From Micromonospora nigra (GTDB taxonomy: Bacteria; Actinomycetota; Actinomycetes; Mycobacteriales; Micromonosporaceae): a stretch of 64,000 nt of DNA. Below are positions 9,194 to 22,901 of this stretch, piece by piece (the first letter of the stretch is position 1; every line of letters begins with the position of its first letter). The notes under the pieces were generated by a model that made no database searches, was not told the origin of the DNA, and saw only the letters and a program-made list of their open reading frames with translations. The stretch is taken from positions 496,001-560,000 of the forward strand of contig NZ_FMHT01000003.1 of assembly GCF_900091585.1 (NCBI RefSeq), read 5' to 3'. A program made the translations under genes and the position numbers.

Positions 9194-10249
9194 TCAGCCG
9201 CGCACGATCTGCTCGGTGTAGGTCCAGTCGGCGTCGAGGGCGGCGTCGCGTTCGTCGGTCAGGCCGGTCAGGTCGGCGTGGGCGACGCGGCCGGCAGCCG
9301 CGACGCGGTCCCGCAGGATCCGGGCCGTGACCAGGGCGGCCCGGGTGCCCTGTGCGGTGACCGGGTCCAGGTGGTAACCGGCGTCGCCGACCAGGCACCA
9401 CCCCGGCCCGCTCATCGGTCGACGCAGCATGCGCATCCGCCCGGCGCCGCCGATCGTGGTGCTGCGGCGGCCGGCGGCGACGGCCGGGCCGAGGTGCGGG
9501 TCGTCGCGCACCATCCGCTCGAACGTGTGTGCCGGGTGCCGACCGGTCTCGTCGATCAGGCTCTGGTGCAGGTCGAGCGCGACGCACCACTGCTTGTCGC
9601 CGCAGGGCGTCGAGATGAGCACGCTGCGGTCCTGCAGGGAGAAGTACGAGCGGTCGGTGGGCAGCGGCAGGTTCTCGTAGTACGCCAGCAACGCGAACCA
9701 CGGTGACTCGACGACCCGGTAGGCGCCCGCCCCCACACGTTCGGCGTTGCGCGAGAGCCGGCCGTCCGCGAGCACCAGCAGGTCACAGGTGACCTCGATG
9801 TCGACGCCCCCGTGCCGTACGGTCGCTGCGCGCACCCGTCCGGCGTCGATCGTGAGGTCCCGTACCCGGGCCGGGCGCACCACGGTGACGTTGCCCCGGG
9901 TGCGTGCCGCGGCCAGCAGCGCCGGGTCCAGCACCTCGCGGGGCACGCTCATCCGGAACGAGTAGGCGTCCTCGCGCGGGTAGACCCGCTCGGCCACGTC
10001 CTCGCCGACGCGCTGGGTGTCGCCGTAGGTGCGCGGGGCACCGCAGGCCAGGACCGTCTCCAGCAGGTCGAGTTCCGCCCAGGCGAGGTTTCCGGACCGG
10101 TCCCAGGTGGACTGCTGCGGCCAGAACGCGGTGGGCTGCGAGGCGTCCAGCACGAGGACGCGCTCCGCGTACGGTGCCAGGGCCCAGGCGGTGGACGCCC
10201 CGGCTATCCGGCCGCCGACCACGACGACCTCCCAGTGGCCGGCGATCAT
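9194..10249 (-). CDS. FAD-dependent monooxygenase/oxidoreductase (PHBH-like fold)
   Basis: 351 residues from the ATG at 10249. An N-terminal dinucleotide-binding loop (VVVVGGRIAGAS), a DG motif (LVLADGRLSRN) and a GD motif (LVGDAGYHLDPVTAQG) place it in the group A flavoprotein monooxygenase/geranylgeranyl-reductase-like superfamily. It converges on the GNAT gene with only 34 bp between them. The start overlaps the TGA of an open but start-less frame upstream (10,246-10,398), suggesting it was once the second gene of an operon whose first gene is now largely gone. The substrate is unknown. It could be part of the left biosynthetic region on the opposite strand. Confidence 0.85.
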   Translation of the reverse strand: MIAGHWEVVVVGGRIAGASTAWALAPYAERVLVLDASQPTAFWPQQSTWDRSGNLAWAELDLLETVLACGAPRTYGDTQRVGEDVAERVYPREDAYSFRMSVPREVLDPALLAAARTRGNVTVVRPARVRDLTIDAGRVRAATVRHGGVDIEVTCDLLVLADGRLSRNAERVGAGAYRVVESPWFALLAYYENLPLPTDRSYFSLQDRSVLISTPCGDKQWCVALDLHQSLIDETGRHPAHTFERMVRDDPHLGPAVAAGRRSTTIGGAGRMRMLRRPMSGPGWCLVGDAGYHLDPVTAQGTRAALVTARILRDRVAAAGRVAHADLTGLTDERDAALDADWTYTEQIVRG

Positions 10250-10398
10250 GCCGCCACCGGCTGGACGCGGTGGTGCTCCGGCGGGCTCCCGACGGCGTCG
10301 AACGGCACGGCGCAGTCTCCCATCCGGAAGCCTGTCCGGACCAGAGCCGATCGCAGGGCGGCCAGGTTGTCGGTGGCGACGACCAGACCGGGGCGTCC
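10246..10398 (-). pseudogene. 50-codon open remnant between ltrA-like gene and FAD monooxygenase
   Basis: Immediately after the LtrA stop, the same frame stays open for 50 codons with good codon bias (it begins GRPGLVVATDNL and ends EHHRVQPVAA). It stops at TGA 10248-10246, which overlaps the ATG of the FAD monooxygenase in the classic ATGA coupling seen elsewhere here. The only start is an ATG deep inside. The simplest reading is the 3' end of a gene truncated by a rearrangement that brought LtrA next to it. I cannot name the family. Confidence 0.45.
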
Positions 10399-11607
10399 TC
10401 AGGCAGGTGGTGCCGGTGCCTCCGGTGGGCGTCCGGCGGAGCGCCGGGCGTCGGCTGCGGCGACCCCGAACAGGACGACGGAGGCGGCGATGGCGGCGAC
10501 CAACGCGCTGGTGAACGCGAGCGGCACCATGAGCACGGCCAGGGCGACGATGGCGACGACGCGACGCCGGGACAGCCGGTCGAACACGACCCGTTCCAGT
10601 CGGATGCGACCCCAGAGGAACAGCGCCGGGCCGCCCAGGATCACCACCACCCACAACGGGAAGGGCCGGTCGAGGGCGTGTTGCTGCACGAGCTTGTAGC
10701 CGATCGCCGTGGCGACGATGCCGAACACCATCACGATGTGCGCCGCGCCGGTGATCCGGCCCAGGTTGTTCCGTCCCCGGACGCTGTCCAGCGCCTCACC
10801 GAGCATCTCCCCCGAGCGGTGGTAGTAGACCCGCCAGAGCAGGACGGTGGTGAGGTACGCCGTCAGCAGCCCGATGGTCGTCTCGGTCGTGGCCGGCTCG
10901 TTGGTGTACGAGATGCCGAGCGCCAGGACGGTCTCCCCCAGGGCGATGAGCAGCAGCTGCTGGTACCGCTCCGGGAGGTGCCGGCCGCGTTCCACCGCCC
11001 ACGCGCTGGCGGGGAGACGAGCCAGCCCGCGTACGGGCCAGTTGAGTCGGGCCCCGATGAGGTCGACGGCCACCGCCGACGTCCACAACACCACCCGCCG
11101 CCACTCCGTGGTCAGCGCACCGCCGATCCACAGCACCGCCGAACCGGCGAACCAGATCGCCGACCGGAGGTAGAGGGCCCGGACGGCGTCACCGACCGGC
11201 AGCGTGAAGATGAAGAGCAGGGGCCGACCGGCCTGGAGGAGCACATACGGCAACGCGAACGCCAGGCCCCGCCCGGAGAACGCGTACGGCAGGGACGTAC
11301 CCATGATCAGCAGACCGAGGGCACTGATCAGCACCACCAACTGGATCAGCCGTCGCCGGGGGTCGAAGCGGCTGGTGATGTGGCCGGTGGTGGTCCAGAG
11401 CCAGAGCAGCGGCAGCGCCAGCACCACGGTCTGGAACAGCGCCGCCCAGCGGACGTTGAGGTCGTCCGTGGTCAGCGCGGGCACGATCCGGTTGACCAAC
11501 CCGTTCAGTGCGAACACCAGCACCAGATCGAAGAACAGCTCGAGGTAGTCGGCCTGGTGGGCGCTCTCCCGGCCACCCGGTACGTAGCGTCCCCGATCGC
11601 GTTCCAC
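10399..11607 (-). CDS. LtrA-family (low temperature requirement A) membrane protein
   Basis: About 402 residues. The opening block YLELFFDLVLVFAL is the hallmark of the LtrA family, followed by roughly ten to twelve hydrophobic helices with conserved pieces such as ALGETVLALG and LLWRVYYHRSG. It is an integral membrane protein; the family is widespread in actinomycetes and its transport substrate is not established. I prefer GTG 11607 because GGGGAG lies about 11 bases upstream; an in-frame GTG at 11673 would add 22 residues. It is divergent from the repeat protein gene across a 433-bp gap and probably not part of a biosynthetic cluster. Confidence 0.88.
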   Translation of the reverse strand: MERDRGRYVPGGRESAHQADYLELFFDLVLVFALNGLVNRIVPALTTDDLNVRWAALFQTVVLALPLLWLWTTTGHITSRFDPRRRLIQLVVLISALGLLIMGTSLPYAFSGRGLAFALPYVLLQAGRPLLFIFTLPVGDAVRALYLRSAIWFAGSAVLWIGGALTTEWRRVVLWTSAVAVDLIGARLNWPVRGLARLPASAWAVERGRHLPERYQQLLLIALGETVLALGISYTNEPATTETTIGLLTAYLTTVLLWRVYYHRSGEMLGEALDSVRGRNNLGRITGAAHIVMVFGIVATAIGYKLVQQHALDRPFPLWVVVILGGPALFLWGRIRLERVVFDRLSRRRVVAIVALAVLMVPLAFTSALVAAIAASVVLFGVAAADARRSAGRPPEAPAPPA

Positions 11608-12040
11608 CCGGTCATGCTCTCCCCGAACCGGATCGCTCCGTCGCCGTTCGGCCTTAACGATCACCACCGGCACCGGGCTTCGCCGCCCGCCTCCGCGCAG
11701 AGTTGATCAACCGGCGGCGCACCGAGGGCGAGGAGCGCCGGTGCGCGTGCCGGGGCCGGTTGGTGTCGCACACCCGTCCGTCCCGGCGCCGCAACAGCGG
11801 GCCCATGCTCGGCGTCGCGGTGGCTGCGGGGGGAATAAGGGGATCGAAGGGCATCAAGGTGGATCAGCCATGATATGCCCGTCAATGCCGCCAGAGCAGC
11901 AGTCAGTCGGCTACACGCAGTAGTCAGATCTTGGATAACTCCTGGTCGCCCAACTACTTAACGTGAGCGGGGTTAGGTCAGCGCTCGACAACGGGCGCCC
12001 CACCGGCACTGCGCCGGAATCGTGGAACAGGAGCGACACC
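11608..12040. other. Divergent intergenic region
   Basis: This 433-bp gap holds the promoters of the LtrA gene (minus) and the triple-repeat secreted protein (plus). Its right half is clearly less GC-rich than its neighbours. I see no convincing small gene in it. Confidence 0.5.
11931..11960 (+). promoter_or_regulatory. Putative sigma70-type promoter for triple-repeat protein
   Basis: TTGGAT, an 18-bp spacer, then TACTTA, about 80 bp upstream of the start at 12041. The match to the consensus is moderate. Confidence 0.3.
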
Positions 12041-12940
12041 ATGTCACATCGAACAGCACGCCGCCGCCTCACCGTACGCGGGCTCGTCCTCGTGCTCGGC
12101 ATCACCGCGGTGGCGGTCGCCCCGGCGGGACCCGCCTCGGCGGCCGTGCCGGGCCTGGTGAGGATCGCCGCGGTCAGCGCGTCGAACTCCAACGACTTCC
12201 GCTCGGTCACCGCGACCTGCCCGGCGGGCAAGGTGCTCACCGGCACCGGGTACGAGATCAACGGTGCCACCGGCGAGGTGGTGGTGGACGACCTGCGGCC
12301 CAACGGCAGCACGGTCACCGCTCCGACAGCCGTGACCGTCGGAGCGTACGAGGCGGATCCGTTCGCCGGGAACTGGACCGTCACCGCGTACGCCGTCTGC
12401 GCCAACCCGCTGCCCGGCCTGATCCGGGTGACGGCGGTCAGCGACACCGACCTGAACGACTTCCACGCCGCCACCGCGGCCTGCCCGTTCGGCAAGGTGC
12501 TGACCGGCACCGGCTTCGAGATGACCGGCATCACCGGCGAGGGGGTCGTCGACGACCTGCGCCCCAACGGCAGCCCGGTCAGCGCGCCCAACGCCGTCAC
12601 CGTCGGGGCGTACGAGGTGGACACCTTCCTGGGCAGTTGGAACGTCCGGGCGTACGGGATCTGCGCGAACCCGATCCCGGGGCTGGTGCGGATCACGACG
12701 GTCAGCGCCCGCGACTCCAGCGACTCCCGCTTCAGCACGACGGTCTGCCTCAACGGGCAGGTGATGACCGGGGGCGGCTTCGAGGTGAACGGCGCGCTCG
12801 GTGAGGTGGTCGTGGACGACTTCCGGCCCAACGGCAGCGCCGCCACCGCGCCGGTCGCGCTCACCGCGGGGGCGTACGAGGAGGACCCGTTCGCCGGCAA
12901 CTGGAACCTGCGGTCGTACGCGATCTGTGCCACCAGGTAA
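12041..12940 (+). CDS. Secreted protein of three 88-residue tandem repeats
   Basis: 299 residues starting at ATG 12041, seven bases after an AGGAG site. A Sec signal peptide (Arg-rich start, hydrophobic stretch, ASA cleavage site near residue 34) is followed by exactly three repeats of 88 residues (264 bp each: 12149-12412, 12413-12676, 12677-12940). Each repeat opens with PGL(V/I)R and carries one Cys before a GKVLTGTG-like turn, a VVDDLRPNGS motif, GAYE-DPF/TF, and a second Cys near its end, giving one probable disulfide per repeat. The function is unknown; it looks like a small beta-rich extracellular module, perhaps for binding. It has its own promoter region and a strong terminator, so it is monocistronic. 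Confidence 0.85.
   Translation: MSHRTARRRLTVRGLVLVLGITAVAVAPAGPASAAVPGLVRIAAVSASNSNDFRSVTATCPAGKVLTGTGYEINGATGEVVVDDLRPNGSTVTAPTAVTVGAYEADPFAGNWTVTAYAVCANPLPGLIRVTAVSDTDLNDFHAATAACPFGKVLTGTGFEMTGITGEGVVDDLRPNGSPVSAPNAVTVGAYEVDTFLGSWNVRAYGICANPIPGLVRITTVSARDSSDSRFSTTVCLNGQVMTGGGFEVNGALGEVVVDDFRPNGSAATAPVALTAGAYEEDPFAGNWNLRSYAICATR
12149..12940 (+). repeat. Three tandem 264-bp coding repeats
   Basis: Units at 12149-12412, 12413-12676 and 12677-12940 have exactly equal length and code for the three 88-residue modules of the secreted protein (the last unit includes the stop). The first two are the most alike in motif; the third is more divergent. Confidence 0.85.
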
Positions 12941-13050
12941 TCCGTACGCCGGCAGCCGGCCACCGGGCCCGCCCGCCCATGCGGCCCCCCTCGACGGCCC
13001 GCCGGCCACCGGCACGGCCGCCCCGCCCGGCCGCGCACCCGCCGGGCTCC

Positions 13051-13086
13051 ATCCGGGAGCCGCCCCTCGTCGGGCGGCTCCCGGAT
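13051..13086 (+). terminator. Strong intrinsic-type hairpin after triple-repeat gene
   Basis: A perfect 15-bp stem (13051-13065 with 13072-13086) around a six-base loop lies 110 bp after the stop codon. There is no T-run, as is common for high-GC actinomycete terminators. Confidence 0.75.
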
Positions 13087-13156
13087 CCGTCGGTCCCGCC
13101 CGGAGCCGGCCGCCGACGAGACGCCGCGAGTCGCCGAGGCGAAAGCATCGATAGAC

Positions 13157-13186
13157 TTGCATACATCACTGCCGGTCCGGTATGAA
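13157..13186 (+). promoter_or_regulatory. Putative promoter for secreted serine protease
   Basis: TTGCAT, an 18-bp spacer, then TATGAA, 45 bp upstream of the protease start, in a short AT-richer stretch just after the terminator of the previous gene. Confidence 0.4.
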
Positions 13187-13230
13187 GTCCGCAAGCGCGT
13201 CGATGCGCCTGTTCCTGGAGGGGAGCGACT

Positions 13231-14460
13231 ATGAAACTCGCCCTGCGTCGCCTACGGATGGCGGCGGTCACACTCGGTGCCTGCACTCTCGGGCTCAGCC
13301 TGGTATCGGTGCCCGCCGCCGAGGCGTACTCCGTCCGACCGCTCGCACCCCAATCCGAGCGGGCACCCGAGGCGGAGCAGTTCTCGGCGGAGGGCGTCAC
13401 CACCGTCGGCGAGCTGCGCACCGTGAACGGCGTGTTGTCTCACGCTCCCGACGGCCGCAAGCAGGTTATCCGGCACCCCGGCGCCGCGTACGTCAAGGTG
13501 CACTTCAGCTCCCTGCGCCTGGCGCACGGCGACTACGTCACCGTGGCGAGCGCCGACGGCCGGGAGAGCTACCGGTACGACCGCTACCTCAACCGGGCCA
13601 CCAGCTCGGACTACACCACCGACGGCGGTCCGGGCTTCTGGGCGATGTCCGTGGAGGGCGACACCGCGGTGGTGACGCTGCACAGCAGCCGTACCTCCCG
13701 CGCCAGGGCCGTGACCATCGACCGGTTCTGGCGCGGCTACGACCGGGCGGAGCTGACGCAGCACAACTTCTCCACGCAGTCGGTGTGCAGCACCGACGCC
13801 CGCCGCGACGTGGTCTGCTACCGCACCAGCCACCCCACCGAGTACGCCCGTGGCAACGCGGTCGCGCGGCTGCTGATCGCCGGCGGCGGCATGTGCACCA
13901 CCTGGCGGGTGGGCAACACCAACCGCATGCTGACCAACAAGCACTGCATCTCGACGCAGTCCGCCGTCAGCGGTAGCGAGATGCAGTTCAACTACCAGTG
14001 CGCCACCTGCGGCGGCAACAACCCCGGCGCCGGCACCAAGGTCAGCGGCGCCACTCTCTACAAGGTCAGCAGCGGCGGTTCCAGCCAGCTGGACTACACC
14101 CTGTACTCGGTGAACAACTTCGCCAACATCCAGAGCTACGGCACGCTGTACCTGGCGACGACCGCCACCAGTAACGGCACCCAGATGTACATCCCCGGCC
14201 ACGGCGACGGTCGCCCGAAGCGGTTGTCGATCTACGAGGACAGCCAGGGCGGTACGCGGTGCACCGTGCGGAACGCGAACTACAACACCTGGAACATCAG
14301 CTACAGCTGTGACACCTCCGGCGGCAACTCCGGCTCGCCGGTGCTGGACAGCAGCCACCGGGTGATCGCCCTGCACCACCTCGGCGGCTGCCCGTCGAAC
14401 CAGGGCGCGAAGTCCCACCTGATCTACAACGAGATCAAGGGTCTGATCGACAACGGCTGA
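13231..14460 (+). CDS. Secreted trypsin-like serine endopeptidase
   Basis: 409 residues. The ATG follows a GGAGGGG ribosome site. It has a Sec signal peptide with an A-E-A cleavage site near residue 32, then a propeptide-like segment of about 160 residues, then the protease domain. The catalytic triad is visible: His238 (TNKHC), Asp288 (QLDYTL) and Ser367 (GGNSGSP). Several Cys residues around the triad (186, 196, 222, 239, 257, 260, 344, 360) suggest disulfides, as in lysyl-endopeptidase-like enzymes. It is exported and most likely degrades extracellular protein. It sits between two strong hairpins, so it is transcribed alone and has no evident link to the biosynthetic genes. Confidence 0.9.
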   Translation: MKLALRRLRMAAVTLGACTLGLSLVSVPAAEAYSVRPLAPQSERAPEAEQFSAEGVTTVGELRTVNGVLSHAPDGRKQVIRHPGAAYVKVHFSSLRLAHGDYVTVASADGRESYRYDRYLNRATSSDYTTDGGPGFWAMSVEGDTAVVTLHSSRTSRARAVTIDRFWRGYDRAELTQHNFSTQSVCSTDARRDVVCYRTSHPTEYARGNAVARLLIAGGGMCTTWRVGNTNRMLTNKHCISTQSAVSGSEMQFNYQCATCGGNNPGAGTKVSGATLYKVSSGGSSQLDYTLYSVNNFANIQSYGTLYLATTATSNGTQMYIPGHGDGRPKRLSIYEDSQGGTRCTVRNANYNTWNISYSCDTSGGNSGSPVLDSSHRVIALHHLGGCPSNQGAKSHLIYNEIKGLIDNG

Positions 14461-14465
14461 CGACG

Positions 14466-14504
14466 ACGGGCCGGCGGAGCGCACGTCGCGCTCCGCCGGC
14501 CCGT
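14466..14504 (+). terminator. Perfect 17-bp hairpin terminator after serine protease
   Basis: Arms at 14466-14482 and 14488-14504 pair perfectly around a five-base loop, six bases after the protease stop codon. It probably works for this gene and as a barrier to convergent transcription. Confidence 0.85.
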
Positions 14505-14517
14505 TCCGTCCTGCGAC

Positions 14518-14552
14518 GGGGTGCCACGGCGAGGTCGTCGCCGTGGCACCCC
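14518..14552 (-). terminator. Hairpin terminator after acyl-CoA carboxylase gene
   Basis: A 15-bp perfect stem (14518-14532 with 14538-14552) with a five-base loop lies just past the stop of the minus-strand carboxylase gene. Together with the hairpin at 14466-14504 it forms a back-to-back convergent terminator pair. Confidence 0.75.
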
Positions 14553-14556
14553 GCTG

Positions 14557-20010
<5,454 letters not shown>

Positions 20011-20264
20011 TCGATCAAGCCTTCCTGTAAGAACCACGATGTACGCACCCGGTGACGCGGTGATTCCGACAGTGTTCACCCTTCCCGCCTCGTCGGCTAC
20101 GCCCCGACCCGGACAGCGCACGATCCATAGTCACCGCAATCAGCAAGAGCGTCGAGCACCTCCGTCTGACCAGGGCGTATCCGAGCGGACGGCGGCGCAC
20201 GCCCGAGTACGGGCGTACGGGCGCGACCCGCCGGCCAGTCGTCGGCGAGGGCGACCGATCCGGC
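20011..20264. other. Upstream region of carboxylase gene
   Basis: This holds the carboxylase promoter and the ribosome site just before 20010. I find no gene with convincing codon use here and no clear consensus promoter. Confidence 0.4.
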
Positions 20265-20490
20265 TCAGTGCTCGGCGGTGATCCCCGGGGCGAGGCCATC
20301 GTCGACGGCGAGCTCCACATCGGGTGGTGAAGGTCGGGTCCGCGGCGAGCAAGAGGGCGCAGGCCATGGCAGAGCAGCTCGGCGGGCCCGCGAAACCGTG
20401 CCGTCCACAACTCGGTGAGCACCTCCCGCTCGGCGGCATGCAGGCCCGCTATCGCGCCGGTCGGCAGGGCGACGCCCCTGACCAGCGCCA
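20265..20490 (-). pseudogene. Possible frameshifted gene remnant
   Basis: On the minus strand, coding-like sequence jumps between frames. One frame reads REVLTELWTARFRGPAELL, a second continues with ALLLAADPTF, and a third ends with VELAVDDGLAPGITAEH and a stop at 20267-20265. Stitched together these resemble the C-terminal part of one protein broken by two indels, with no usable start. I do not recognise the family. Sequencing error is an alternative explanation. Confidence 0.3.
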
Positions 20491-20779
20491 CTGAGCTGCG
20501 ACTACGCCTCAGTGACGAGCTCGCGCCCCACCGGCCGGTTCTCCGACGGTGCCTGGCTGGTCGATCGGGCGGCCCTCGGTCGCCCCGAACCGCGCGTGAA
20601 CCGCAGCCACCATGGTCAAGTGGCCACTGGCGGGCACCAGCGATCACCGCTGCCGGGCGGTACCGCCCGCGGCGATGGTGTCCCGTCTCACCGCCGTCTC
20701 GCTCCCCTGGTGACCGTGGCAGGCCGGTACCCTTGATCAGGACCATACTGTGCGCATATGTCCGATTCGAGGGGGGACC
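20491..20779. other. Promoter region of acyl-CoA dehydrogenase gene
   Basis: I see no gene here. The last 60 bases are less GC-rich (including a CATACT and CATATG stretch), end in a G-rich ribosome site, and probably contain the promoter. Confidence 0.35.
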
Positions 20780-22771
20780 ATGCCCGATCACGCGTCCGGC
20801 CACATCGACCTCGCCCGCCTTCAGGAAGTGCTCGACGGACCGTGGGCCGAGGTCCGCAACGCGCACCGGAACCAACTCGACGCGCGTTTCCTCCCGGTGT
20901 ACGGCGAGACCGGCGACCAGGCACGTGAGCGGATCACCCGACTGCTCACCGCACTCCCCGTCGAGCTTGGTATCGCGTCGGCCTTCCCCACCGAGTACGG
21001 CGGCAGTTCCGACGTCGGTGGCTCGATCGTCGCCACCGAGATGCTGGCGCAGGTCGACCTGTCGCTGATGGTCAAGGCGGGCGTGCAGTGGGGCCTGTTC
21101 GGCGGCGCCGTCCTGGCCCTCGGCACCCGGCGGCACCACGACGCCTACCTGCGGGACATCATCTCGGGCAAGATCTTCGGCTGCTTCGCGATGACCGAGA
21201 CCGGTCACGGCTCCGACGTCCAGAATCTGCGCACCACCTGCACGTACGACCCGCAGACGCAGACCTTCGACCTGCACACCCCGCACGAGGCGGCCCGCAA
21301 GGACTACATCGGCAACGCGGCCCGGGACGGGCGGATGGCGGTGGTCTTCGCGCAGCTGGTCGCCGACGGACGGCGGCACGGCGTCCACGCGTGGCTGGTC
21401 CCGATCCGCGACGCCCAGGGCAACCCGCTGCCCGGCGTGACCATCGGCGATGCTGGAGCCAAGGCCGGCCTGCTCGGGGTGGACAACGGCCGGCTCAGCT
21501 TCGACCACGTGCGGGTGCCACGGGACATGCTGCTGGACCGGTACGGTCAGGTCGCGCAGGACGGCACGTACTCCAGCCCGATCGAGAACGACTCCCGGCG
21601 CTTCTTCACCATGCTCGGCACGCTCGTCCGCGGTCGGGTGAGCGTGGGTGGTGCCGCCTCGGCGGCCACCCGGTCGGCGCTGACCATCGCGGTGCGCTAC
21701 GGCGACATCCGCCGCCAGTTCGACACCCCCGAATCGGACCGGGAGGTGCTGCTCAACGACTACCTGGCCCACCAGCGCAAGCTGCTGCCCGCCCTGGCCA
21801 CCACCTACGCGCTGCACTTCGCCCAGGCTCAGCTGGTCGCCGCGGTGCACGAGGTGCAGGGCGGCGACGGCCCGGTCGACGAGCTCCGGCAGCGGGAGTT
21901 GGAGTCCCGGGCCGCCGGGCTCAAGGCCGCGCAGACCTGGCACGCCACCAGGACCATCCAGATGTGCCGCGAGGCCTGCGGCGGCGCCGGTTACCTGGCC
22001 GAGAACCGGCTGCCCGGTCTCAAGGCCGACACCGACGTCTTCACCACGTTCGAGGGCGACAACACCGTGCTGCTCCAACTGGTGGCCAAGGGGCTGCTCA
22101 CCGGCTACCGGGACGAGTTCGGTTCGCTGGACGGCTGGGGGCGGGCCTCCTTCGTCGCCGAACAGGTCCGGGAGATGGTGCTCGAACGCACCGAGGCGCG
22201 GTCGGTCATCGAACGGCTGATCAGCGCCGTGCCCGGCCGCGACGAGGAGGTCGCCGTCACCGACCGCGGCTGGCAGCTCAAGGTCTTCGAGGACCGCGAG
22301 GCACACCTCCTCGACGGCGCGGTCCGCCGCCTGCGCAACGGCGCGGCCACGAAGAAGGACCGGCCCTTCGACATCTTCAACGACGTCCAGGACCACGTGC
22401 TCACCGTCGCCGCCGCGCACATCGACCGGGTCACCCTGGAAGCGTTCGTCGCCGGCATCGAGGACACCGCGGACCCACAGGTCCGGGCGCTGCTCTCCCG
22501 GGTCTGCGACCTGTACGCGCTCAGCGTCATCGAGGCCAACAAGGGCTGGTTCCTGGAGCACGGCCGACTCACGCCGGCCCGCTCCAAGGCGATCACCGGG
22601 GTGGTGAACGGCCTGCTCAAGGAACTGCGCCCGTACATGCGCACGCTCGTGGACGGTTTCGCCATCCCGGACGCCTGGCTGCACTGCGCCATGCTGCGCG
22701 AGGAACCCCACCGCCAGGAGACCATGGCCGCCCACGACTCCGCCGGTGATCCGCAGGCGGTCCCGGCGTAG
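20780..22771 (+). CDS. Acyl-CoA dehydrogenase/oxidase family flavoprotein
   Basis: 663 residues from ATG 20780 (GGGGGG ribosome site). The length and order fit the acyl-CoA oxidase-like branch rather than classical 390-residue dehydrogenases: N-terminal helical domain, middle domain with CFAMTETGHGSDV, a helical region with REACGGAGYLAENRLPGLKAD, the FTTFEGDNTVLLQLVAKGLL block, and an extra C-terminal helical domain. It would oxidise acyl-CoA to enoyl-CoA with FAD. It is divergent from the carboxylase gene and convergent with the NRPS operon; a housekeeping beta-oxidation role is most likely. Confidence 0.9.
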   Translation: MPDHASGHIDLARLQEVLDGPWAEVRNAHRNQLDARFLPVYGETGDQARERITRLLTALPVELGIASAFPTEYGGSSDVGGSIVATEMLAQVDLSLMVKAGVQWGLFGGAVLALGTRRHHDAYLRDIISGKIFGCFAMTETGHGSDVQNLRTTCTYDPQTQTFDLHTPHEAARKDYIGNAARDGRMAVVFAQLVADGRRHGVHAWLVPIRDAQGNPLPGVTIGDAGAKAGLLGVDNGRLSFDHVRVPRDMLLDRYGQVAQDGTYSSPIENDSRRFFTMLGTLVRGRVSVGGAASAATRSALTIAVRYGDIRRQFDTPESDREVLLNDYLAHQRKLLPALATTYALHFAQAQLVAAVHEVQGGDGPVDELRQRELESRAAGLKAAQTWHATRTIQMCREACGGAGYLAENRLPGLKADTDVFTTFEGDNTVLLQLVAKGLLTGYRDEFGSLDGWGRASFVAEQVREMVLERTEARSVIERLISAVPGRDEEVAVTDRGWQLKVFEDREAHLLDGAVRRLRNGAATKKDRPFDIFNDVQDHVLTVAAAHIDRVTLEAFVAGIEDTADPQVRALLSRVCDLYALSVIEANKGWFLEHGRLTPARSKAITGVVNGLLKELRPYMRTLVDGFAIPDAWLHCAMLREEPHRQETMAAHDSAGDPQAVPA

Positions 22772-22901
22772 GCAGGCGGTTCCTGCGCCAGGTGCTCCAG
22801 GGCGTCCTGTCGCGGGGTGCGGGTGGCGTCGGTGGCGGGGGGCCTTCGCCTTGCCGGCCACCACCCCTTCGCTGACCGTCATGTCGACACGATGCCGGCA
22901 G

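Noticed and set aside
22772..22860. GC-rich inverted repeat considered as a bidirectional terminator between the dehydrogenase and the NRPS operon
   Set aside because: Pairing is patchy with several mismatches and no clear stem longer than six to seven bases.
20015..22882. 955-codon minus-strand frame spanning the acyl-CoA dehydrogenase
   Set aside because: Mostly antisense noise. Only its end near 20,265-20,490 shows coding-like pieces, which are reported as a possible remnant.
22772..22901. Possible LanB precursor peptide downstream of the stand-alone LanB (minus-strand ATG at 22882)
   Set aside because: The frame runs on antisense into the acyl-CoA dehydrogenase without a stop and lacks a leader/core pattern. 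A frameshifted reading looked more protein-like but has no start.
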